Origin: Clostridia bacterium
GTDB lineage: Bacteria > Bacillota > Clostridia > Oscillospirales > CAG-382
Direction: 5' to 3'
Length of the DNA: 7,213 nt
NCBI GenBank assembly: GCA_017959195.1
Contig: JAGDBE010000097.1
Span: forward strand, 1 to 7,213
Part shown: one piece after another, positions 1-4,444 of the stretch
Layout of the letters: the number at the start of each line of letters is the position of its first letter
Numbering within the stretch: the first letter of the stretch is position 1
Notes under the pieces: model-generated
What the model was told of the DNA's origin: nothing
The model's database searches: none
Seen by the model: only the letters and a program-made list of their open reading frames with translations
Made by a program: the position numbers and the translations under genes

Positions 1-2015
1 ATATGTCGCTGTCGCTCGAGAGGGGCGACTGCGTCTGCAACGGCTTTAAGAGCATAAGACACGACTCGTGGAGCGGAATAGGAATAGATAAGGCGCTTTC
101 GAGATACGGCTTTTCGGTATCGACGCCTATTGAAAAGATGGGCCCCGAAGCGAGAAACGCACTCTTTTACGGCGACGGCACGCCCGTAAAATATTCTTAC
201 AAAGGCTTCCCGATAAACTTTGCCGGCATACTCACCGACATAAACCGCAGATATGAGTTGTGCGAAAACAACCCCGACCAGAGGGAGTACTACGAGCAGT
301 TCATGGAGAACGTCGAGTGTACCGCCTGCGCGGGGAAACGGCTTAAAAAAGAAACCCTCGCCGTAACCGTCGGCGGACTCAATATCGCCGAAATATGCGA
401 ACTTCCGATAAAGAAATCCATTGAATTTTTCAATAATCTCGAACTTCCCCCTCAGCAGACGGTGATTGCAAGGGATATTCTGAAAGAAATCAAGGAAAGG
501 CTCGGCTTTCTTATGAGCGTGGGACTCGAATACCTCACGCTGTCAAGGTGTTCCGGCACCCTTTCGGGCGGCGAAAGCCAGAGAATAAGACTTGCAACGC
601 AGATAGGCTCGTCGCTTACCGGCGTGCTCTATATCCTCGACGAACCGAGTATAGGACTTCATCAGAAGGATAATTCAAAACTCATAGCGACGCTGAAAAA
701 GCTGCGCGACCTCGGAAATACGCTTATAGTAGTCGAACACGACGAGGAGACCATGCTTTCGTCGGATTATATAGTCGATATCGGCCCCGGCGCGGGCATT
801 CACGGCGGCGAAATCGTCGCCTGCGGCACCCCGGAGGAGATAATAAAAATAAAGGGCAACGTAACCGCCGATTTTCTTTCGGGAAGACGCAGAATCGACG
901 TTCCCGAAAAGAGACGCAGCTGCGGCGGAAGATACCTCGAAATCTTCGGCGCAAGGGAGCATAACCTCAAAAATATAGACGTGAAAATACCGCTCGGCGT
1001 GTTCACCTGCATCACGGGAGTTTCCGGCTCGGGAAAGAGCTCGCTTGTAAACGGCATAGTCCTTCCCGCGATTGAAATTAAGATAAACCGCTCCAAAAAG
1101 ACCGTGGGCAACTGCGACGGCATAAAGGGAACGGAATATCTGGATAAGGTCATCAGCATAGACCAGTCGCCGATAGGAAGAACGCCGAGGTCAAACCCCG
1201 CGACCTATACGGGGCTGTTCACCGATATACGCATACTGTTCGCAAAGACCAAAGACGCGCAGATAAGGGCGTTCAAGCAGGACAGATTTTCCTTTAACCT
1301 GAGGGGCGGCAGATGCGAGGCGTGCCAGGGCGACGGAACCCTAAAAATAGAGATGCATTTCCTGCCCGACGTGTACGTAACCTGCGATACCTGCCACGGA
1401 AAACGGTATAATAAGGAGACGCTCGAAGTCAAATATAAGGGCAAAAATATTTCAGACGTGCTGGAAATGACGGTTGACGAGGGCTGCGAATTTTTCGCGA
1501 ATATCCCGAAAATATATAAGAAACTGAAAACTTTGCAGGACGTCGGACTCGGCTATATCAAAATAGGACAGTCGTCAACGACTCTTTCCGGCGGCGAAGC
1601 GCAGAGGGTAAAGCTCGCAACCGAGCTTTCAAAGACCGCGACCGGCAATACCATGTATATTCTCGACGAACCGACGACGGGACTTCATACCGCCGACGTC
1701 GAAAAGCTCATAGAAGTGCTGTCGAGACTCGTAAAACTCGGAAATACCGTCGTTGTCATAGAGCATAACCTCGACATCATAAAGACCGCGGACTATATCA
1801 TAGATTTAGGCCCCGAAGGCGGCGACGCGGGCGGCGAAATAATCGCCGAAGGCACGCCTGAGGAAATTGCAAAGTGCAAAAAATCATATACCGGCGAATA
1901 TCTCAAAAAAATGCTCTCCGGCGAATTTTTCAGTTATGAAAAGACGGCGGACGGAAAAGAAAGCGCTCCTAAAAAGAAAAAGAGCGGAAAAACCAAAGAG
2001 GTAAAGAAAAATTGA
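1..2015 (+). CDS. uvrA: UvrA, excinuclease ABC subunit A (5'-truncated by window edge)
   Basis: UvrA is the dimeric ATPase that finds bulky DNA lesions and loads UvrB in nucleotide excision repair. The visible 670 residues, with the first full codon at position 3, match canonical UvrA from about residue 300 of the E. coli protein, so both the first Walker A and the UvrB-binding region lie outside. Seen in order: CxxCxGKRL at 106-114; first ABC signature LSGGESQR at 187-194; Walker B YILDEP at 210-215; H-loop VEHD at 244-247; second Walker A GVSGSGKSS at 339-347; IDQSPIGRTPRSNPATYTG at 385-403; C-terminal zinc finger C438/C441/C461/C464 with a 19-residue gap; second signature LSGGEAQR at 528-535; Walker B YILDEP at 552-557; H-loop IEHN at 586-589. 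All catalytic motifs of the visible part are intact. The Met at position 3 is internal to the family alignment, not the true start. The protein ends in a Lys-rich tail (about 646-670). The stop TGA (2013-2015) overlaps the start of the next gene. Confidence 0.97.
   Translation, partial: MSLSLERGDCVCNGFKSIRHDSWSGIGIDKALSRYGFSVSTPIEKMGPEARNALFYGDGTPVKYSYKGFPINFAGILTDINRRYELCENNPDQREYYEQFMENVECTACAGKRLKKETLAVTVGGLNIAEICELPIKKSIEFFNNLELPPQQTVIARDILKEIKERLGFLMSVGLEYLTLSRCSGTLSGGESQRIRLATQIGSSLTGVLYILDEPSIGLHQKDNSKLIATLKKLRDLGNTLIVVEHDEETMLSSDYIVDIGPGAGIHGGEIVACGTPEEIIKIKGNVTADFLSGRRRIDVPEKRRSCGGRYLEIFGAREHNLKNIDVKIPLGVFTCITGVSGSGKSSLVNGIVLPAIEIKINRSKKTVGNCDGIKGTEYLDKVISIDQSPIGRTPRSNPATYTGLFTDIRILFAKTKDAQIRAFKQDRFSFNLRGGRCEACQGDGTLKIEMHFLPDVYVTCDTCHGKRYNKETLEVKYKGKNISDVLEMTVDEGCEFFANIPKIYKKLKTLQDVGLGYIKIGQSSTTLSGGEAQRVKLATELSKTATGNTMYILDEPTTGLHTADVEKLIEVLSRLVKLGNTVVVIEHNLDIIKTADYIIDLGPEGGDAGGEIIAEGTPEEIAKCKKSYTGEYLKKMLSGEFFSYEKTADGKESAPKKKKSGKTKEVKKN
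1995..2002 (+). promoter_or_regulatory. Ribosome binding site for the TTG-started ABC-F gene
   Basis: AAAGAGGT lies inside the last codons of uvrA. Its GAGG core (1998-2001) ends 10 nt before the TTG at 2012. This supports the TTG as the real start and fits translational coupling across the 4-base TTGA overlap of the two genes. Confidence 0.65.
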
Positions 2016-2449
2016 TAATATTCAGCGCGTCGGGCGTGTGCCTTTCGTTCGGAACGGACGTAATTCTCGACAATATATCCCTCGGCGTAAACGAGGGCGA
2101 TAAAATCGGCGTTGTCGGCGTAAACGGCGCCGGCAAATCGATGTTTTTAAAGCTTCTCACCGGAAAAACCGAACGCACGTCGGGAGAAGTGTACCTTTCG
2201 TACGGTAAGACGGTGGGATTCTTAGAGCAGGACACCGGCCTCAATTCCGAAAACGAAATTTACGACGAAATGCTCTACGCCTTTCCCGAACTCGTCGAGA
2301 CCGAAAAGAGGCTTGCGGAACTCGTCGAAAAACTGAACGACAAAAATCTCCCGCAGGACGAACATATGGCGCTTGCCGGAAAATATACCTCTCTCGAAGA
2401 AAAATTCAAGGAAAACGGCGGCTACGAGTATAAGAGCAGGATATCTTAA
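2012..2449 (+). CDS. ABC-F family ATPase, N-terminal piece (first half of NBD1), ended by in-frame TAA
   Basis: ABC-F proteins are soluble twin-ATPase proteins that act on ribosomes (EttA, Uup, YdiF and the ribosome-protection factors belong here). They have no membrane domain. These 145 residues are the start of such a protein: the N-terminus MIIFSASGVCLSFG is typical of the family, the Walker A is GVNGAGKS at 36-43 (followed by Met where Thr or Ser is usual), and the Q-loop is VGFLEQD at 68-74. A charged helical stretch follows at about 92-140. The start is TTG at 2012, chosen because the family N-terminus begins exactly there and an SD precedes it; it overlaps the uvrA stop by four bases. 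The frame stops at TAA 2447-2449, and the same frame continues with the rest of the domain. Alone, this fragment lacks the signature and Walker B motifs and could not be a working ATPase. The exact subfamily is unclear. Confidence 0.8.
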   Translation: MIIFSASGVCLSFGTDVILDNISLGVNEGDKIGVVGVNGAGKSMFLKLLTGKTERTSGEVYLSYGKTVGFLEQDTGLNSENEIYDEMLYAFPELVETEKRLAELVEKLNDKNLPQDEHMALAGKYTSLEEKFKENGGYEYKSRIS

Positions 2450-2452
2450 ATG
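2436..2452 (+). other. In-frame stop/start junction (TAA-ATG) inside the ABC-F gene, with SD-like AGGA
   Basis: The codons on both sides are in one frame. The upstream piece ends in residues RIS, then comes TAA (2447-2449), then ATG (2450-2452) opening MLEALGF. In intact ABC-F proteins this region reads continuously as an I-x-x-(V/M)-L-x-x-LGF type segment, so the stop takes the place of one residue and nothing is missing. One base change (for example AAA or GAA to TAA) explains it. AGGA at 2438-2441 lies 8 nt before the ATG, so reinitiation of a second polypeptide is possible. The sequence cannot decide between a mutation, a sequencing error and a true split gene. Confidence 0.85.
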
Positions 2453-3922
2453 CTCGAAGCCCTCGGCTTTGAAAAGGAAAAGCATAAAATGAAGGTAAAC
2501 GAGTTCTCGGGCGGTCAGAAAACAAGGCTTGCACTGTCAAGACTCTTACTTTCCGAGCCCGACGTGCTCATCCTCGACGAGCCGACCAACCACCTCGACA
2601 TAGAGTCCGCCGAATGGCTCGAAAACTACCTCGTACAGTATAAAAAATCCATAATCGTCGTGTCCCACGACAGATATTTTCTCGATAAGGTTACCAATAA
2701 GACCTTCGAAATCGAAAATAAGTGCGGAAAACTCTATAACTGCCCCTATACCGAATACGTAAAACGTAAGGAAGAGGATAGGAAAAACGACCTCAAACAC
2801 TACGAGATTCAGCAAAAGGAGATAGCACGGCTCGAGGCGTTCGTCGAAAACCAGCGCAGATGGAACAGGGAACGCAATATCATAGCGGCCGAGAGCAGAC
2901 TCAAAGCCATCGACAGAATGGAAAAACTCGATAAGCCGAAAAACCTGCCGTCAAGCATAAAATTCGGCTTCGATACCGATTCCTCGGTCAAAACGCCGTT
3001 TATAATCCTCGAAGTTTCCGACCTTAAAAAATCCTATCCCGGAAAGGACCTTTTCGATAACCTTTCCTTTACCGTGCACGGAAAAGACAGAATGTTCGTG
3101 CTCGGCAAAAACGGTATCGGAAAATCGACGCTCCTTAAAATCCTGTGCGGCAGAGTTGACGCCGACAGCGGCAGATTCGAGTACGCAAGCGACCTCGATA
3201 TCGGCTATTACGACCAGGAACAGCAGGGACTGAATAACGAAAATACCGTAATCGACGAGCTATGGGACTGCTATCCCGATAAAACGCAGACCGAGATAAG
3301 AAACGCGCTCGCAAGCTTTCTCTTTACCGCCGACGACGTGTTCAAAAACGTAAAGGTGCTGTCGGGCGGCGAAAAGGCAAGACTCACGTTTGCAAAACTC
3401 ATGCTCCAGAGAAGCGATATGCTGATTTTAGACGAGCCCACAAACCACCTCGACGCGCCCTCGCGCGAAGCGCTCGAAAAGGCGCTGCTCGACTATAAAG
3501 GAACGATACTCTGCGTGTCCCACGACAGATATTTCATAAATAAGCTCGCCACACGCATCCTCGATATGCGCGAAAACGGCTGCTTCGACTATAAGGGCGG
3601 CTACGAAAGCTACCTCGAACATAAGGACAGACTTCTGCCGGAATATAACACGCAAAAGCCCGACGGAAGCGATAATATCCAAAAAGGCAAGGCGGAATAC
3701 ATAAAGGGCAAAGAGGAAAAGAGCAGGGCGAGAAAACTCGGAAAGCAGATAGAGGATACCGAGAAGAGAATAGCGGAACTCGAAACCGAACTTTCCGAAA
3801 ACGAGAAACTCCAGGAGGAAAACGCATCCGACTACGTAAAGGTAGGCGAGCTTTTCGAGCGGTACGGAAAAATCCGCGAGGAATTGGAAGAATTGTACGA
3901 AAAACTCGAACAACTTTTGTGA
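2450..3922 (+). CDS. ABC-F family ATPase, C-terminal piece (rest of NBD1, linker, NBD2, coiled coil)
   Basis: This 490-residue frame continues the ABC-F protein directly after the TAA; with the upstream piece and one residue at the stop the total is 636, the usual size for a YdiF/Uup-like ABC-F. Seen in order: first signature FSGGQKTR at 19-26 (usually LSGGQ); Walker B LILDEPTNHLD at 40-50; H-loop SHDRYF at 72-77; a charged inter-domain linker at about 95-185, the position of the ribosome-contacting P-site tRNA interaction motif; second Walker A GKNGIGKST at 219-227; second signature LSGGEKAR at 304-311; Walker B LILDEPTNHLD at 325-335; H-loop SHDRYF at 357-362; a Lys/Glu-rich C-terminal coiled coil at about 415-490. 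Both LDEPTNHLD boxes, a hallmark of ABC-F, are intact. No membrane segment is present. ATG 2450 could be a genuine restart site or merely the first Met after a nonsense codon. The ribosomal role is known for the family; the specific substrate state is not inferable. A strong terminator follows the TGA. Confidence 0.85.
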   Translation: MLEALGFEKEKHKMKVNEFSGGQKTRLALSRLLLSEPDVLILDEPTNHLDIESAEWLENYLVQYKKSIIVVSHDRYFLDKVTNKTFEIENKCGKLYNCPYTEYVKRKEEDRKNDLKHYEIQQKEIARLEAFVENQRRWNRERNIIAAESRLKAIDRMEKLDKPKNLPSSIKFGFDTDSSVKTPFIILEVSDLKKSYPGKDLFDNLSFTVHGKDRMFVLGKNGIGKSTLLKILCGRVDADSGRFEYASDLDIGYYDQEQQGLNNENTVIDELWDCYPDKTQTEIRNALASFLFTADDVFKNVKVLSGGEKARLTFAKLMLQRSDMLILDEPTNHLDAPSREALEKALLDYKGTILCVSHDRYFINKLATRILDMRENGCFDYKGGYESYLEHKDRLLPEYNTQKPDGSDNIQKGKAEYIKGKEEKSRARKLGKQIEDTEKRIAELETELSENEKLQEENASDYVKVGELFERYGKIREELEELYEKLEQLL

Positions 3923-3933
3923 ATAATAACAAT

Positions 3934-3975
3934 AGGTCAAAATTTCCAACGCGTAGAAATTTTGGCCTTATTTTT
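3934..3975 (+). terminator. Rho-independent terminator of the uvrA-ABC-F unit
   Basis: GGTCAAAATTTC (3935-3946) pairs with GAAATTTTGGCC (3956-3967): 12 pairs with one G-T wobble, plus an A-T pair at the base (3934/3968). The loop is 9 nt and TTATTTTT follows. It begins 12 nt after the ABC-F stop. Confidence 0.9.
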
Positions 3976-3993
3976 GTGCAATTATCACAAAAA
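3971..3993. repeat. Inverted repeat abutting the terminator
   Basis: TTTTTGTG (3971-3978) and CACAAAAA (3986-3993) are perfect 8-base inverted arms around CAATTAT. The left arm shares the terminator's T-tract. It could be a second weak hairpin, or a site TTGTG-N7-CACAA for a DNA-binding protein. No function can be assigned. Confidence 0.45.
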
Positions 3994-4086
3994 AATATGA
4001 ATAAAAAGACAGTAATAAAAAGAAAACGGCTGAAAAATGAGTGAAATAAAAATTTTGCGCCGAAAAACCGCTTTCCGAAAATTTAC

Positions 4087-4111
4087 ATACCCGCCGCAAA
4101 AATGCGGGTAT
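4087..4111. repeat. GC-rich hairpin without T-tract
   Basis: ATACCCGC (4087-4094) and GCGGGTAT (4104-4111) form a perfect 8-bp stem around a 9-nt loop. It stands out in A+T-rich DNA. There is no run of T on either side, so it is not a standard terminator in either direction. It may be part of an RNA structure or a protein-binding site. Confidence 0.5.
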
Positions 4112-4191
4112 AAGAACATTTGAGCCGAAAAAGATAAATTATAATCAATTTTACCACAATTTTTTATACATTTTTACGAAAAACACACTTT

Positions 4192-4230
4192 AACCGCCGA
4201 AAATCCGCAAAAAAACGGACGGCGGTTTTT
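4192..4230 (+). terminator. Second rho-independent terminator, transcript of origin unknown
   Basis: AACCGCCG (4192-4199) pairs with CGGCGGTT (4220-4227), and within it TCCG (4204-4207) pairs with CGGA (4216-4219). An AAAA bulge sits on the left side and the loop is CAAAAAAA. The stem ends in a T-run (4226-4230). It points to the + strand, yet no gene ends nearby. It may be a back-up for the terminator at 3934-3975, may end a small transcript, or may insulate the promoter downstream. Confidence 0.8.
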
Positions 4231-4233
4231 GCT

Positions 4234-4250
4234 TTCCGTTTCAGACGGAA
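4234..4250. promoter_or_regulatory. Short perfect inverted repeat upstream of the promoter, operator candidate
   Basis: TTCCGT (4234-4239) and ACGGAA (4245-4250) are perfect inverted arms around TTCAG. The repeat ends 27 bases before the -35 box, a usual place for an activator or repressor site. Its role as an operator is inferred from position only. Confidence 0.35.
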
Positions 4251-4277
4251 CAGGGTTAATATATTATATTGTAATAC

Positions 4278-4306
4278 TTGACAAAAAAGGCCCGAAGTGG
4301 TATGCT
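4278..4306 (+). promoter_or_regulatory. Sigma-70/sigma-A promoter of the solute-binding protein gene
   Basis: A perfect -35 box TTGACA (4278-4283) is followed by a 17-bp spacer and the -10 box TATGCT (4301-4306). The -10 is preceded by TGG (4298-4300), forming an extended -10. The bases upstream (about 4256-4277) are almost all A and T, like an UP element. Transcription would start near 4313, giving a leader of about 130 nt before the ATG at 4445. Confidence 0.85.
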
Positions 4307-4320
4307 ATGCTTATCTAAAT

Positions 4321-4341
4321 AGGTGTTTTGCGCCTTTTTTT
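4321..4341 (+). terminator. Terminator-like hairpin at the start of the leader (attenuator candidate)
   Basis: AGGTG (4321-4325) pairs with CGCCT (4331-4335), with one T-G wobble and a TTTTG loop, and a T-run (4335-4341) follows directly. It lies only about 8 nt after the predicted transcription start. The stem is short (5 bp), so termination would be weak or conditional. A role in attenuation is inferred. Confidence 0.45.
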
Positions 4342-4343
4342 AA

Positions 4344-4400
4344 GGGCTTTCTTTTTTTAGTTCAAAAAAGGGAAAAAGCTCGGAAAACCGCGTTTTACGC
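4344..4400 (+). promoter_or_regulatory. Structured 5' leader: two further hairpins
   Basis: GGGCTTT (4344-4350) can pair with AAAGCTC (4375-4381, one G-T wobble), enclosing a T-run (4352-4358) that pairs with an A-run (4364-4369). A small hairpin GCGT-TTT-ACGC follows (4390-4400). I do not recognise a known riboswitch or T-box here. Together with the terminator-like hairpin just upstream they make a leader with several structures before the ribosome binding site. Confidence 0.4.
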
Positions 4401-4428
4401 CTGTTCGTTAAGCAAAAACATTCAAGGC

Positions 4429-4434
4429 AGGAGG
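4429..4434 (+). promoter_or_regulatory. Consensus Shine-Dalgarno AGGAGG of the solute-binding protein gene
   Basis: A perfect AGGAGG ends 10 nt before the ATG at 4445. It fixes the start codon, and the signal peptide begins directly at that Met. Confidence 0.9.
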
Positions 4435-4444
4435 AAAACAGCAT

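Larger units (their letters stand above)
3923..4444. other. Intergenic region of 522 bases without a convincing gene
   Basis: This A+T-rich gap separates the uvrA-ABC-F unit from the solute-binding protein gene. I found no supported coding sequence on either strand; the tiny frames at 3997-4044 and 4037-4123 lack ribosome binding sites. It holds the terminator of the left unit, a GC-rich hairpin (4087-4111), a second terminator (4192-4230), an inverted repeat (4234-4250), a strong promoter (4278-4306) and a long structured leader. The part from about 3994 to 4086 shows nothing I can name. Confidence 0.7.

Noticed and set aside
675..1159. Minus-strand open frames opposite uvrA
   Set aside because: The + strand carries unambiguous UvrA motifs here. 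The antisense translations look random.
2447..2449. Reassignment of TAA to an amino acid
   Set aside because: The two other visible stops are both TGA, but one internal TAA is not evidence for a new code, and I know of no TAA reassignment in ordinary bacterial genes. A nonsense change, a sequence error or reinitiation explains it more simply.
2012..3922. ABC-F gene as an antibiotic resistance determinant
   Set aside because: The overall layout, with a C-terminal coiled coil and coupling to uvrA, resembles housekeeping YdiF/Uup-type proteins. Nothing visible in the linker justifies a resistance call.
3428..3949. Long minus-strand open frame (173 codons) opposite the end of the ABC-F gene, and another at 3534-3932
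   Set aside because: They lie antisense to conserved ABC-F motifs, have low-complexity or Arg/Phe-rich translations with no family resemblance, and lack a ribosome binding site context. They are shadows of the real gene.
3974..3990. CRP-type binding site TGTG...CACA after the first terminator
   Set aside because: The spacing does not fit the TGTGA-N6-TCACA consensus, and the site is about 290 bases from the nearest good promoter.
3997..4123. Two tiny + strand frames (15 codons at 3997-4044, very basic; 28 codons at 4037-4123)
   Set aside because: Neither has a Shine-Dalgarno sequence, and both lie after a strong terminator without a good promoter in front. The composition matches A-rich non-coding DNA.
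4323..4343. Possible leader peptide GTG-TTT-TGC-GCC-TTT-TTT-TAA inside the terminator-like hairpin
   Set aside because: It has only six codons and no ribosome binding site, and lies within the first bases of the predicted transcript, too close to the 5' end for normal initiation.
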